From Impatiens glandulifera (lineage: Eukaryota; Streptophyta; Magnoliopsida; Ericales; Balsaminaceae), in contig NC_061866.1 of NCBI RefSeq assembly GCF_907164915.1, positions 26,367,905-26,431,904 of the forward strand: DNA of 64,000 nucleotides, written 5' to 3'. This document shows positions 1 to 12,164 of this stretch, piece by piece. The translations under genes and the position numbers were made by a program. The stretch's first letter is position 1. The number at the start of each line of letters is the position of its first letter. The notes under the pieces are model-generated. The model saw nothing but the letters and a program-made list of their open reading frames with translations, searched no databases and was not told where the DNA came from.

Positions 1-62
1 ACTGGTTCAACTAACTAATTAGATGGATCAACTGGATGATCAAACATGCTGTTTCTATTGAC

Positions 63-281
63 CTAAAATTTATCGTCACTATTAGATTGAAGATTAACAG
101 CTTCCAACCTGTTAGCCACTTCGATGATTTCTTTCGAATTACTTTCAATAGATTCATCAAAAACAATATGGGTAGATTCTTCAACAATTATAGTTTGTTT
201 ATTAAACACTCTATAAGCTTTGCTAACTGAAAAATAACCTAACATTATGCCAGCATCTGTTTTGGCATCAAAAGCAGTCAA
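63..281 (-). pseudogene. copia integrase C-terminal fragment
   Basis: A 72-codon open stretch containing FDAKTDAGIMLGY and SKAYRVFN, the conserved segment after the integrase catalytic core of Sirevirus-type copia elements. Element C has the near-identical FDAKSDIGIMLGY and SKAYRVYN at about 37500-37580. It is separated by several stops from the core to its right. Part of remnant D. Confidence 0.8.
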
Positions 282-831
282 ATGAGTTTTTTTATTGTTA
301 TGAATAAAACATTTACAGACAAAGATTTTAAATATGAAATTTTAGGAACTTTTCCATAGAAAATCTCGTAAGGTATTCTATTAAAACGTTTATTAATCAT
401 TGATCTGTTTTAAGTATATAGCATGCTGTTTTAATAGCTTCTGCCCATAATTTTTGAGACACACCGGAATCAACTATATTGACCTAGCAACTTTCTTCAG
501 TATTCTGTTCCTTCTTTCAATAATATCGTTTTGCTGTGGAGTTCTGACATTAGAAAACTCGTGTCTAATACCAGATTCCTCAAGGAAGGAAGACACATTT
601 CTTTTTGTGAATTTTATTACCTTATCACTTCTAATCTTTATAACACTTAAAGATTTTTTTTATTTTGTAGTCTTTTAATGATTTTGACCAAATTTTCAGT
701 AGTTTGATCTTTATAAGCTAGAAATATTACCCCAAGTAAATCTAGAAAAATCATCAATTATGATAAGGGTATATCTCATTCCCCTAAACTAGTTACTAGA
801 ACTGAACCAAACAGATCCATGTGCAATAATT

Positions 832-1080
832 CTAGACACCTGTCGAACGAATATTCTCTTTGTTTTTAAAAGTTGATCTGACTTGTTTTCCCATCTGACA
901 AGCAGAACAGACCTTATCTTTAGAAAACTTTAGTTTAGGTATTCCAGTAACAAGATCTTTTGAACAGATGTTGTTAATTATTTTAAAATTAAGATGATTT
1001 AGTATTTTATGCCATAGCCAATTTAGACCATTTTTAGCTATCATGCATACAGGGTCAGACGTCTCAGACTTCCAGTTCAT
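832..1080 (-). pseudogene. copia GAG-pre-integrase domain fragment
   Basis: An 82-codon open stretch with the layout of the copia GAG-pre-integrase domain: LWHKILNHLNF (His pair) followed by CSACQMGKQ (Cys pair), the HHCC zinc site that precedes the integrase core. Element C carries the same CSACQMGKQ string near 38195. The stretch is bounded by stops on both sides, so it cannot be made as part of a polyprotein. Family assignment is firm; function is lost. Confidence 0.8.
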
Positions 1081-1850
1081 CTTATATGAGTTTCCTACTC
1101 TACTTCCTTTCTACAAGATGTTGTCCTACTGATGTTTAACAATACATGCATATTTTTGAAAATGTACAGTGTAGCCGTTATCACACATTTAACTAATATT
1201 AATCATGTTATAACACATATTTTCTACTAACAACACGTTATTAATAGTAAGGTTACCGTGGACAATCTTACTCTTACCCACAGTTACCTTTGCTGTTATC
1301 ACCAAAGGTGATCATTGGTCCTTTACATTTTGTTATGTTAGTCAGCAATCAGCTGTTGCCTATCATGTGTTTGGAGCATCCGCTGTCCAGATACCAAACA
1401 TACTTCTCTAGGCAGCTGCCATGATGTACCTACATATATACATATTTACAACTTTGGTACCTAGCTTCATTTGGATCCATGATTAATTAGTCTATTGGGA
1501 TCCATATTTACGTTATCTTTATGAATCTCTCATTTTGTGTTGTCAATAATGCATAAGATTTAGACTTGACAGACATCTTCCTGCCACCTGATGATCCTTT
1601 AACTTTAGAAGATGATTTTTGATGAAATTTTTTTGACTTTCTATCAAAGTTTTATTTGTCAGAACAGTTGGCTGCCATTTTCTCATGCTTGAGCTAGCTA
1701 AAAGTTGGCTTAATATATTTAATATCATCTTTTAAAGTTAAGTAATCACAGTTGTGATCAGTTCCAATGCCAATTAAATTACTCGACAAATCTTATGAGT
1801 TTAAACTTGTCTTTTACTATGTTCAACTTTTTGCTAGACTCATTTGAAGA

Positions 1851-3124
1851 ATTAATGTGAAAACTTCTAAACACATTAAGTATATTGAAAAATAAATAAT
1901 TATTAACTATCTTGAAAACATAAATGGTTATTTATTATATATAAATTTATTATTCCACTTTATAGTTATATTTATAGGTATAATATCATTATCTTTTATT
2001 TTGTATTATTATATATGACTGTGTATATATTATTATTATTATTATTATTTCTTTTCTTTTATATTTTATTTTCTTTACATTAAAATATTTATATCTATGT
2101 ATATATAATATTTTGAAAGGCCCAAAAATAAGCCTAAACGTCAACCGATCCAAAGTCTTTTTTCGAATTTATCGGGTCTGTTTAGCTCGCGGGTTGAACT
2201 AGGTCAATTGTTGCATGTTTTTTGGCCGAACTGGGTGGTCGTCAATTGAACATAGTTGGATGGCGTTGTTGTGATGGTGGACGAAGTCGTCGGATGGACT
2301 CAGATTGATAATTATTGAAGAAACCGTGAACGATCCTTTCTATTTTTTACCTATTGACAAATAATATAGCAAATAAGATCTATGTTTGTATCTCTTTATC
2401 AAGCGATAATTTGAAGTTAAAATCTTCAAACAATGACCTAAAAGACAAAAATCTTCCGGCCACTACTTGTTTTTTTAATAACATAAATTGAAATATAAGA
2501 TTGTATCAATTATTTACCGAGAATATTAAACTTAAATCGTACAAAAACAAACTTGAATTAATAATCTTAGAATGTAAATAGGGAACGACTGATGTTTACA
2601 ACATCTGTTTACAGAAATTTGGGAAAGCAAAGTACATAACCTTTTTTATGGATCTCTGATATCTTCGTTCCTCCTTCCTCTAATCTTTTCTTTTTCTTTC
2701 CTTCTCTGTCTGAAGGTCCTCTTATAGTAAGTCGAACCGCCTTTTAGATCTTCCAAAATTCAACTATTTCGGTTAAAAGCTTTAATGGGATCATTATCAT
2801 CTCCAGTCTTCTATAGATTTGACTATGTGAAGAAAATAACAAGACAACATTATCGACCTTATCGACATGGATAACACCGAAGACATGGAGGATGTTGGCT
2901 CGGATAAGACCAAATTTGGCTTCGTCTTGTGGATGGGATGAAATGAGGGTAGTCATCGTTCTTCATCTTCATCAGGTGGATGGGAGTTCGGCAAGAGGAA
3001 AAAATGCAAAGTGGGCGGCTGGGATAGGTTTTTGAAATGATGGCAAAACTAAGAGACAAATAAATATCAAAATGGAGAGAGTTCCCACATCGTTGCTATT
3101 GATATTTCACAGAAAAGATTGATA
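1851..3124. other. gene-free intergenic DNA
   Basis: AT-rich sequence with a short ATT run near 2026-2050. The short open frames around 2744-3059 overlap on the same strand, have no recognisable domain and look like chance frames. I see no gene, RNA or complete repeat here. Confidence 0.5.
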
Positions 3125-3133
3125 CTAAAAATT

Positions 3134-3155
3134 GGGAAATTTGAAGAAATGACCC
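3134..3155 (+). repeat. left terminal inverted repeat of MULE
   Basis: Starts gggaaatttgaagaaatgac; pairs with 6269-6290 on the other strand with two differences in 22 bp. Confidence 0.7.
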
Positions 3156-5511
3156 TAAATATGGGTGTATTTGAGTTTTTGACCCCCTTATAATAAAAAG
3201 CGCTTGTGACACTTTATAATATTTTGGACAATTATACCCTTTCGCGAGACCCAACTCTAAGTGCGTCTCGCAACCGAAACCCTATAAAATCCTTTTTTCA
3301 TTTGTTGCTTCATTTTCTCTCTCTTATCGGTCTTCTCCGCTCTAAACCCTAATGGCGGAGAATACTTTCTCTTTTTTTCATCGGCGAAGAACACATCGAA
3401 GAACATCATTCCACTATATTCAACGACGAAGAGCGGCGAAGAACTTCCAACGACGAACTGCGAAGCTCCAACGACGAACGACGACGACGAAAGATAAAAT
3501 TTCCATTATTTTCGTTTATAGATCCATGTTTTGTGTTTATTCCATTTATAGATGAATGCTTGTGTTTATTTCGTTTATAGAACGACATTGATTCGCCTTG
3601 ATTCGTTGAATGTAGGTGTTGATGGGCTCTCATTTTGGTTGCGTCACGTTGACACGTGTCACAATTTATTTCATATTTCTTGGGTTTTATTTGAAGGCTT
3701 ATAAAACCCAAATAAGCCTCGACGACTCTTCCTGCTCTCTCTCTCTCTCGCACCTGCCTCGATGACTCTTCATGCTCTTCTTCTTCTTCTCGTTCATTCA
3801 TCAACTTAATTAGTAATCATGTTAGTGTTAGTTTTGTTGGTTTAGGGTTTAACTTTGTTCCGTCTTCCGAATGTTTTAGGGTTTATGTTAAGGTTTAAGG
3901 TTGCGTCTTGCAAATGGTTCATGGTTCATGTTGGGTTTTAGGGTTGCATCTCGTGGTTGCGTCTCGCGATTGACGGTTGTTTCTAGCGATTGACGGTTGC
4001 TTATTGTTTGTTTATATTTGTTGTAAAAGGTTTTCACCAACAATGTTGTTTTTGTTTTCCCTTTTGTAGATGACATACATCGTTCCTGATTTTCCTAGTA
4101 AGATTTCTTTGAAATCTGTCCAAGCCCTAAAAAAAATATCTGATAGGTTGGAAAAGATGGATTTTATGGAAAGGGCTCTTAATTTCCAATTTCAGTATTT
4201 ATTCAAAGCAATCCCGCACTTGTTGTTTTTAAGAACAATTCTACATCAAATGCTGCTTCGGAAGGTTAAGTCCAATTCGAATAGGATGATTTTCAACTTG
4301 AATGGAGAGGAACTGACTTTTGGGACGAAAGAGTATGCCTTGATTACAGGCCTCAACTTCGATAGATGGCCTGAATACAAAGATGAATGCCGAGGTTGTC
4401 CACCCTTGCTGATAAAATATTTCAAAAGGAATATGATAGTTTGAATGCACGAAATGGAATTTGCTTTTATGACATGCACCGATAAGGAAAACGCATGAAA
4501 GTTGGGGCTGATATACTTGATTTGCCATTACCTCTTTTCATTTGACTCAAGACGGATTATAAATGTAAAAATCATCCATATGGTTGAAGATGTTGAAGAT
4601 TTCCTCCGATTTCCATGGGGAAGGGTGTCCTTTAGAGTCACCATGAAGAGTCTTAACTAGGACATGAAACGCCACATGTCCTTATATATGTCCAAGATGG
4701 GGACTGTAGTTACTAATACTTTTGCTTATAACGTTTATGAGTTTGTACTAGCACTACAAGTGTGGACCTATGAGGTTATCCAAAACTTTGTCCATAGATT
4801 CGCCACAAGGAACAATGTTGATGGCCCTTTACGCCCAAGGATACTATTGTATCAATCCAAAAGGAAGAAAACCATTCACAAGGAACATTCTGCCCTTCAT
4901 AGCACTGTTTCGTCTACAATAGAAGAGTCCTCCACAAAGAAGAGATTGTACAGTCTGGAGAATTTTGAACAAATTGACAATTCATTCAATGATTTGTTTG
5001 AGGAAGTTACTGAAGGGGGAGAAAGAGAAAGGCTGAAGCGAAATCAGATGAAGATGAAGATGAAGATGAAAATGTTGATGAAGATGAAGAACCTACTACT
5101 GTCCAACCTTCGAAGAGAAAGAGGAAACTTGAATATGATGTAGCTCCCAACAAAGCAGCCAACAAGCATCGTAGGAAACCTCCCCTAGTCCCCTAGTCCC
5201 ATTAGTCCCCCAACCACAACTTCAGCACTTGCATCATCACCGACATCTCCTATTCGATGTATATGTCATGAGATGAAGAAAGATGTCTCAGAGATGAAAA
5301 AAGATGTGGAAGAGATGAAGGGAGACATAAGAGACATCAAAGTGAATCAACAAAACAACTTTATTCTGTTTCAAAAGTTGATTCTCAGTCTAAGCAATTA
5401 GTTCGCCAACCATGTGACCAACCATACGATCATAACAGCCAAACTAGATGAGAAGACCTACCAGGTAATTTGTTCAATACATCTTCAATGTTAGAATAAA
5501 AATGTTATGGT

Positions 5512-5580
5512 TGCGTCACGTAGTTGCGTCACACAGTTGCGTCACACAATTGCGTCACGCGAATGCAACTGCGTGACACG
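5512..5580. repeat. ttgcgtcac short repeats in the MULE intron
   Basis: gttgcgtcac occurs three or more times with small changes (agttgcgtcacacagttgcg), plus an inverted form (ctgcgtgacacg). Related units lie at 3242-3272, 3945-3990 and 6148-6182, so the motif is spread through the element and close to both ends. Confidence 0.6.
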
Positions 5581-5723
5581 AATGACCTGAAGCTAATTTT
5601 ATTTTCCATTTTGTAGGAGAATGAGAAGGTGAATCATATGGATGATGATAATGTAGATTCGAATATTGGAGCCATTTTGCAGGACAATGTTGTAGAGAAG
5701 GAGAAGAAGATTGAGAATGAGAA

Positions 5724-5888
5724 GGATCCGATTGAGAACATTGTCGAAGTGGAAGAGAACATTGAGAAGGATCCGATTGAGAACATTGTCGAAGTGGAGG
5801 AGAACGTTGAGAATGATTCGATTGAGAAAATTGTCGAAGTGGAGGAGAACGTTGAGAAGGATCCGATTGAGAACATTGTTGAAGAAAA
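5724..5888 (+). repeat. 45-bp coding minisatellite (15-residue acidic repeat)
   Basis: About 3.7 copies of a 45-bp unit encoding KDPIENIVEVEENIE with few changes. All copies stay in one frame, so the array expanded inside the coding sequence of the DUF1985-type gene. Confidence 0.85.
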
Positions 5889-6268
5889 AAATAAACAACA
5901 AGTAAAGGACAAAGGAAGCATATTAGTAGTAGCGGACATCATGGTTGCCTGCCTTCGCTGGGATTCCGACGTCCTTCGTTGGGATTTCGACGTCGTCGGG
6001 GGTCCGTCTTCTTTTTAGAGAGAAGGAGGAGAAGGGAGAAGGGAATGTGAAGATAGAGAAAGAAAGAAAGAAAAGAAAAGAAAATGGGAAAAAATGGAAT
6101 TTTTTTTATTATATAGCAAGGGCATTGTGGACTTTTCACAATGCACCCAGTTGCGTTACACAACTGGTGGTTGCGTGACGCAATAGAGACATTTTCGTCA
6201 GAAAAATAAGTGTCACCAATGCAATAAGTTTTATGCGCTGGCACTTATAACATTTAAGGCCCTTTTTA

Positions 6269-6290
6269 AGGTCATTTCGTCAAATTTCCC
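6269..6290 (-). repeat. right terminal inverted repeat of MULE
   Basis: Its reverse complement starts gggaaatttgacgaaatgac and matches 3134-3155 with two differences in 22 bp. Confidence 0.7.
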
Positions 6291-6299
6291 CTAAATATG

Positions 6300-7130
6300 A
6301 GGGGTCTCTTCCCCTTCTATCTAAACGCGGAGGTCCCTCATTTATTTTCGAGGTTGCAAAGATACCTTTGGCTTCTTTGCTTGTATAATTTAAACCCCAA
6401 ATCGAATTGGACTTGTTTCGGCGTTGGGCTTGAGGGTCTGGCCTACTAGGTTTCAACTTCTAGCCTTTTAATTCTTAGGTCCAGCCAATTGGCATAAGCC
6501 TGTTTGGTTTGGGTCAATGGCTTAGGTCTTGTTTGTTTTCTTATATATTTCTCAAAATTACCTAGAATTATTATTATATATTTTATTATTTAAATTGGGA
6601 TATGTAAATATTAGGTGTCTAAAGAATGTTCCTCTTTGACAGAGTTTGAAAAAACGTATTTATTTTGAAAAATGAATATCAAAGTTTGACTAATAAACAC
6701 TTTATTAGACACTCATATTCGAACTTATTTTATTTTAAAAACTGTTGAAAGGATAAAGATCAAACTTGACAAGCATCACGGGAGACCTGTGTATCATGAT
6801 TATTAATGATTTTTATCTCTTTTGCTAGGGTTAGGGGCAACATTTTACACTGTCATGGGTTTTGTATCCCTCTACTCCTTTCAGAGTTTATGCTATTCTT
6901 TTTACTCTATTTCGGATTTTTAAGATGTTTGTTTACACTATTAGGGTTCAGGGTAATCTTCTACATCATCTAGGTTTTGGGCTAACATTTAATCTTGCAA
7001 AGATTTTGGTCTTATATTTTATCATATGAGATGTTAATTCTTCTCTCTTTTTCCTTTTTAATTAATGTTGTTTACGTTAATCAATGTTTTTATGTTAATC
7101 AATTTTTGATGGTTTTTTTATAAGTTAAGA
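6300..7130. other. gene-free intergenic DNA
   Basis: AT-rich sequence between the MULE and a minisatellite. No open frame of note, no domain and no clear repeat seen. Confidence 0.5.
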
Positions 7131-7800
7131 TTTTTCTTAAATGATATTTTCTACGTCAATCACTTCTCGACGGTCTTTAGTTTATCAAGATATTTTATAA
7201 TTAACGATTGTTGTGTTATTCAAATCTTAATAATTTTTGATTTGTCAAGATATTTTATAATTAAAGATTGTTATGCGAATCAAATTTTGATGGTTTAGTG
7301 TTTCAAGATATTTTATAATTAACGATTGTTGTGTTATTCAAATCTTAATAATTTTTTATTTGTCAAGATATTTTCTAATGAAAGATTGTTATGTGAATCG
7401 AATTTCGATGGTTTAGTGTTTCAAGATATTTTCTATTTGACGATTGCTATGTCAAACAAATCTTGATGCATAGTTTTGGTGTGTCAAGATATTTTTTAAT
7501 TGACGATTTTTATGTTAATCAAATCTTGATAGTTTTTTATTTGTCAAAATATTTCATAATTGATAATTTTTATGTGAATCAAATCTTGATGGTTTTAGGT
7601 TTGTCAAAATATTTCATAATTGACGACTGTTATGTCAATCAATTTTTGATAGTTTTTGGTTTGTCAAGATATTTCCTAATTGATGATTGTTATGTCAATC
7701 AAATCTTAATGGTTTTAATTTTGTCAAGATATTACTTAATTAACGATTGTTATGTCAATCAAATCTTGATGTTTTTTTGTGAGATAAGATTTCTTTCTTA
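7130..7800 (+). repeat. 60-bp minisatellite, about 11 copies
   Basis: Repeats of about 60 bp built from a tcaagatatttt block, a gacgattgttatgtcaatc block and an aaatcttgatggttttt block. Copies are best matched between 7480 and 7790 and fade at the edges (trace copies to about 7900). Because 60 is a multiple of three, one frame stays open (7463-7801) and gives a 20-residue repeat such as DDCYVNQIL; with no start context or homology I do not call it a gene. Confidence 0.85.
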
Positions 7801-8162
7801 ACGTTCTTCACGTTAATTTATTTTTTATCCTCTCTTTATCGATCAAATGTTCAAATTGACTTCCTTTACGTCAATCAAATCTTGACCGTTCTTCAAAGGT
7901 CAAGATTTCTTGTTAATATTTATTCTGTTGATTTCCTTACTTTACTATTTCATCAAGTTAAGATTCTCATAATGAAAACTTTATACTATCAATGATAATT
8001 GACGAAATGATACCCCTGTATTATTTTTGTGATAGGGTTAATCATCTTTTTTCCCCTCATTTTTATCAAAAGGGTTGTATATAGAATAACAATGCATTTT
8101 AAAAAAATGCCCATTGTATATGGTTTCGTCATTGCTTCTTATTTCAGTTTTATTTTGGAAGT

Positions 8163-8400
8163 TTGAATAAAACATTTACCCCTCTAACAAGTTTGATGAA
8201 ACACAGAAACCTTAAAGTGGATGATTTCATTCTCAAACAAACTCGGGAACTTCTAGACCCTAGGGGAAAGTTTTGTCCCAAATGGGAAGGACCCTTCCTA
8301 ATCAAGAAAATTCTCTTCGGAAGAGTTGTCTGTCTATCAACCGTAGAAGGCAAATAATTTATTACCTCGAGAAATCTCGACGCGCGTAAAAGATATTTTG
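8163..8400 (+). pseudogene. Ty3/gypsy integrase C-terminal fragment
   Basis: Reads KVDDFILKQTRELLDPRGKF then CPKWEGPFLIKKIL, the C-terminal end of a plant Ty3/gypsy integrase, in the type I know as KWEGPY.I from Tat/Athila-like elements. After a stop at 8355 similarity continues through about 8400. No RT, RNase H or catalytic core lies upstream, so this is an isolated scrap. Confidence 0.8.
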
Positions 8401-8819
8401 TATAATATCAAGCTATGCACAAGACGGTTTTGAGCTCAACCTTGAAAGAAGTTTATTTCAACAAAATACAACCCCAAGTTTTGTAAAACTTGCACTATGG
8501 ACCAAAGGACTCATATTTAAACTACGATACACTTGATTTTTCTTAGTATAAAAATAAAAGGAAGAGAGATGATACGTAGAAAACTTACATCTTTGTAGGC
8601 CTAGTCTTAAATAAATAAAAACTCTTAGTCATTTCATAAAAAAAAGTATTTTTTCCAAAAAAATGAGTCACTTGTTCATAAATAAACTTTGGAACCGCTA
8701 AATGATGTATTTCAACTAGTTGTGAAGGTCCAAAAATAGTATATGTCGATAAGTCTTGTGATCATTCATACATGATCCGCCAAAACTCTATCTTTCAAAA
8801 GGTACAAGACATCGTTTTA

Positions 8820-9430
8820 ACATGATTGAACCAAAAATCCTATCTTTCGATAAGTATCCAACCAAACCCTATCTCTCGATATGTATTCAATCCAAATCAA
8901 CTCACGGTAGGTGCCCAAACCCTATCACTCAATATGTACCCGAATCTAACACTCTCTCTTGAAAGATACCCAAATCAAACCCTATCTCTCGATATGTACC
9001 CAAATCAAACCTATCTCTCTATAGGTACCCAAACCCTATCTCTCGATAGTTACCATAATACTATCTCTCGATAGGCGCCCAAATCAAAACCTATTTGTTG
9101 ATAGATCCAAAACAAATCATGTTTGTCAATAGGTCTAAAGCCTTATCAGTTGATAAGTACCAAAGATCATACATACATGATCTAATCCAAAACCTATATC
9201 TCGATCAGTAACCAATCCAAACCCTATCTCTTGATAGATATCCAATCCAAACCCTATATGTCGATAGGTATCCAATCTAAACCCCACCTCTCTATAGGTA
9301 TCAAAACCTTATATGTTGATAGGTACCAAAGATCATATGTACATATCTAATAAAAACTCTATCCCTCGATAGATACCCAAACCTTATCTCTTAATAAGTA
9401 CTCGCGATCATACATACATGATCTAAATGA
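8820..9430 (+). repeat. minisatellite with ctatctctcgataggtaccc core
   Basis: About 20 diverged copies of a 22-28 bp unit around ctatctctcgata followed by ggtacccaaacc or gtatccaatcc. Longer-range copies of gatcatacatacatgatc appear near 9163, 9333 and 9411. It lies about 0.4 kb past the gypsy integrase scrap, where internal tandem repeats of Tat-type elements often sit. Confidence 0.8.
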
Positions 9431-12060
9431 AATTATTATTCACCAATATGTATACAAACATCAATTCTCCCAATTTACAGCGACAATAAATATATTTGTT
9501 GATAATACAATGATAATGTATATATGACTGCTCTAAGTCTCACTTGTTAGTAATCCTCATGAGTAAACCATTAAATCTCACGTAAACCTATTTGTTAATA
9601 ACACCACGATCATTTATATATGATCGTTCTAAGAATTACTTATGAATAACCCTTGTGAGTGAGTTCATTAACTCTCACAAAATTATATCATTTGATAATC
9701 CTATGATCATGAATATATGATCACTTCTAAAAAGTTACTTGTTAGTAACCCACATAAAATAATTATTAGAATATCATGTCCCCTTTATGTCTCGTCAAGT
9801 GACATCAACTTTAGTCATTTGTATATGTCTATCTCAACAAATATTTACATACTTCTATCAGCTGATAGTAAAAGAATATGACTCACTTGAATAATCTGTT
9901 GATATCCATGCTTAATAGGAATTGATTTTTTTCCAACAAATGCCTATCTATTTCATAATTTTACGGATACATTGTTAAGTTATGTAAACAGTATCCAAGA
10001 GAATATCCTTGTTAGAAAAATCACCAAGAAAAGATCAATGATCATTGACCATGCTTGGAAGGCCTCAACGAATGTTGCACACAACAATATAAGGTCACGC
10101 CAACGTCAACTCACTCCAGGTTCTATCTTTCCATTAATCTTAGAATAATATAAATTGGATTAAAACTTAGTGTTAGATGTCATACTTGAATCCCTATTTT
10201 CAAAAACCAGTTTGTTATAATCAAACTCGATTCGAGAGGAACACTATATAAGCACTACAATTTTACATACCCAATTTATAAAATTTAAAATGATTATTTT
10301 GAATAAATAAATTCAAAATAATTAAGATCAAGTCCAAAACATGATTAAAAGATTAATTGGTTTAATTATTGTGATACTCAAACTACATTAATTAAAATTA
10401 ATGGCCAAGAAAAATAATTAAAATAATTTATGATAAATGATTATACTCATTTTATCTCAAATTAATTTTAAGAAAATTAAATGGATTAAATATAAATAAT
10501 TTAATATTAATGTTGTATCTATTTTATCAAAAATTATTTATTAAACCCCAAAAATATACAAAAATAAAATAAATTGACAAAACAAATGGCATATTTATTT
10601 AAAAATATTTTTATTTTATTTTATGGATAAATAAATAAAGCCAAAGGAATAAAAATAATTCAAACAAATCCTTAGGCTAAAATTTAAACATGATCATGTG
10701 TGGCCAAAATCCAGACACATCACTATAGTAGAAGCCACAGCCTTCGGATGAGCGCTAGATCATCATCCAACGCCCATGAGGCATTCGCGTAGCTCGCTGC
10801 AACGAAGAAGAGTGTTTATGTGCAACACCAGATCATTAGACGGACGCCTCAATGTCGTTAGCTGAATCGCGATAGTTTTCTTGGTCACGGACAAAACCCT
10901 GACAGAACGTGTACGGAGCGTCCCGTGTTCAAATTCTCGCCCGAACGATGTGGTTTCACCCTCTATCTTCGTCTTCCTCGCGACGACGAACAGATAAGAA
11001 CAACAACCATCATTTATTTTTCAAAGATGGAACTTTGTCGTTTCTCCACCTTTTGACTTCGTTCAAAAGGTGAAATGGTCACCCTATTTAGTGATAATTT
11101 CCCCTACATTTTGGAATATCATTTCTACCTGTATTGGCAATTGGCCGGAGAAAAGCCAAATTGTCTTCAATAGCTATTTGACTTATCTCGATCCAATTGT
11201 TTCAAAACCCGACTTTAGAAGGCTATAAATAGTCTCCCTTAAGCAATCTGAAGGCAAGAGATCTACTCTAGAACCCTCATAAAGCTTTTGAAAAAATCTA
11301 TCATTAATGTTTCAAGCTTTCTTGATTTTTGGAAGTTTAGTGAGAAACCTCAAAGCTATAATCTAGGCGTCCAGGAAGCTTCCTTAGGAGCTAATGAGTG
11401 TTCTCTAACTCTCAATAAGCTTCTAATCACCCTCTAATTTAAATTACCAGTTTAGATTGAAATTTTATATTTCAGTTTTGATAGTTTTGTATATTGCATG
11501 GTTGTTCGATTTTTTGATTGGGAAACAATTCTAGGATCTTTTTTTAGCTTTTTATTAAAGCTAAACATGATCAATCAACTCAAAAAAAAACCCCAAAATT
11601 TGAATTTAAATTTTTTAAATTTGAGTTTTTATTCTTGAGTTATTGCTTAAAAAAAGGAACACATAAAGCTTCCTAATATGTTTCAAATTATGTTGGGAAC
11701 TTATTTGAACTAGTTTCAATCAATCCTGATCATATTTGATCAAAAATTAAAAAATTTTAAAAATATAAAAATTTCAGTTCTTAAATTGGTCAAAACGAAC
11801 AACAAGTGTTCATATTTTAGTTCATTCAATATGAATCATAAAGAAGCTATTGACAAGCTTTTTATGCTTCATCAAAGCCCAAAAACCAAAAACCTATTTT
11901 CTGTACCAAAATAGTTTGTTTTGAATGGAATATCTTCCCGATTGAATGATACATTGGGATGATGTTCAAAATGATGAAGTGAACTATTGAAATCGTACCA
12001 TGCCCTTGGATTAAATGATCCAGGCCACAAACAAAAACATCAAAACTTGTAGTTTTAATG
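9431..12060. other. gene-free DNA, probably decayed gypsy 3' region and LTR
   Basis: No gene seen. 10690-11330 is less AT-rich, holds a TATA-box at 11224-11231 and lies downstream of a plus-strand gypsy integrase scrap, which fits an old LTR, but I could not find its ends or a second copy. Confidence 0.35.
11224..11231 (+). promoter_or_regulatory. TATA box, candidate LTR promoter
   Basis: ggctataaatagtctccctt is a good plant TATA element in a locally GC-richer block. No gene follows, so an old gypsy LTR promoter is the likeliest source. Inference only. Confidence 0.35.
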
Positions 12061-12164
12061 TTCACGAGGACCGAGAAACCTAGCCCGGACTAACCCCTGT
12101 TAGTGAATCCTCAACACCCTATACCGAAGAAAATTAGCCTTCGGCTAACCCATGACCGAGTGTT

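Larger units (their letters stand above)
1..1850 (-). mobile_element. Sirevirus-like Ty1/copia remnant (element D), truncated at window edge
   Basis: Decayed pol of a copia retrotransposon read on the minus strand. From right to left it shows a post-gag linker (about 1730-1410), a protease-region match (about 1400-1240, alignable with 38541-38710 of element C), the GAG-pre-integrase zinc domain (1080-832), integrase scraps (about 830-300) and the integrase C-terminus (281-63). The reverse transcriptase would lie left of the window. Every domain is broken by stops and frameshifts and no LTR is visible, so this is a dead fragment. Similarity to element C across PR, GAG-pre-INT and INT places it in the same broad Sirevirus-like group. 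Confidence 0.85.
4070..6018 (+). pseudogene. DUF1985-type plant transposon gene, frame-disrupted
   Basis: An intron acceptor (ttttgtag) lies just before the ATG at 4070. The first block (4070-4441) carries FNLNGEELTFGTKEYALITG, typical of DUF1985. After a stop the family's later signatures continue in broken frames: a phenylalanine/PWGRVSF block near 4590-4640 and an ALQVWTYE block near 4740-4790. An acidic GATGAA-repeat tract with a KRKRK basic patch follows (about 5045-5140), then an EMKKDVEEMK-type coiled coil (about 5270-5400). A probable intron spans 5465-5616 (ccag/gtaatt ... ttgtag/gaga), and the last exon has an acidic 15-residue repeat and ends at 6018. At least two stops and one frameshift (about 5010-5040) break it. 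The function of DUF1985 is unknown. Alternative: several exons with unrecognised introns. Confidence 0.65.
3125..6299 (+). mobile_element. Mutator-like element (MULE) with DUF1985-type gene
   Basis: A 3.16-kb unit bounded by inverted repeats: 3134-3155 reads gggaaatttgaagaaatgac and the reverse complement of 6269-6290 reads gggaaatttgacgaaatgac. The similarity continues weakly inward (gtgacact on each side). The 9 bp outside each end (ctaaaaatt at 3125-3133, ctaaatatg at 6291-6299) agree at 7 of 9, as expected for an old MULE target duplication. No MuDR transposase is visible, so it was non-autonomous. The cargo is a plant DUF1985-type gene, a family often found with Ulp1-like proteases in plant MULEs of the Kaonashi kind; no Ulp1 catalytic domain is visible here. 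TIR identity and target duplication are seen; the MULE superfamily is inferred. Confidence 0.65.

Noticed and set aside
454..678. Plus-strand 74-codon frame in remnant D
   Set aside because: Antisense to decayed integrase; hydrophobic by composition, no homology seen.
3406..3804. Minus-strand 132-codon frame rich in Glu/Arg/Ser
   Set aside because: Made by ctcttcttct and cgacgaag simple repeats near the MULE left end; antisense to the cargo gene leader.
5599..5942. Open frames antisense to the 45-bp coding repeat
   Set aside because: By-products of a repeat whose period is a multiple of three.
8826..9074. Plus-strand frame through the ctatctctcgatag array
   Set aside because: Low-complexity product of the minisatellite; no start context or homology.
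7130..9430. CRISPR-like arrays
   Set aside because: Units are contiguous diverged minisatellites without constant repeats and unique spacers, in a plant nuclear setting.
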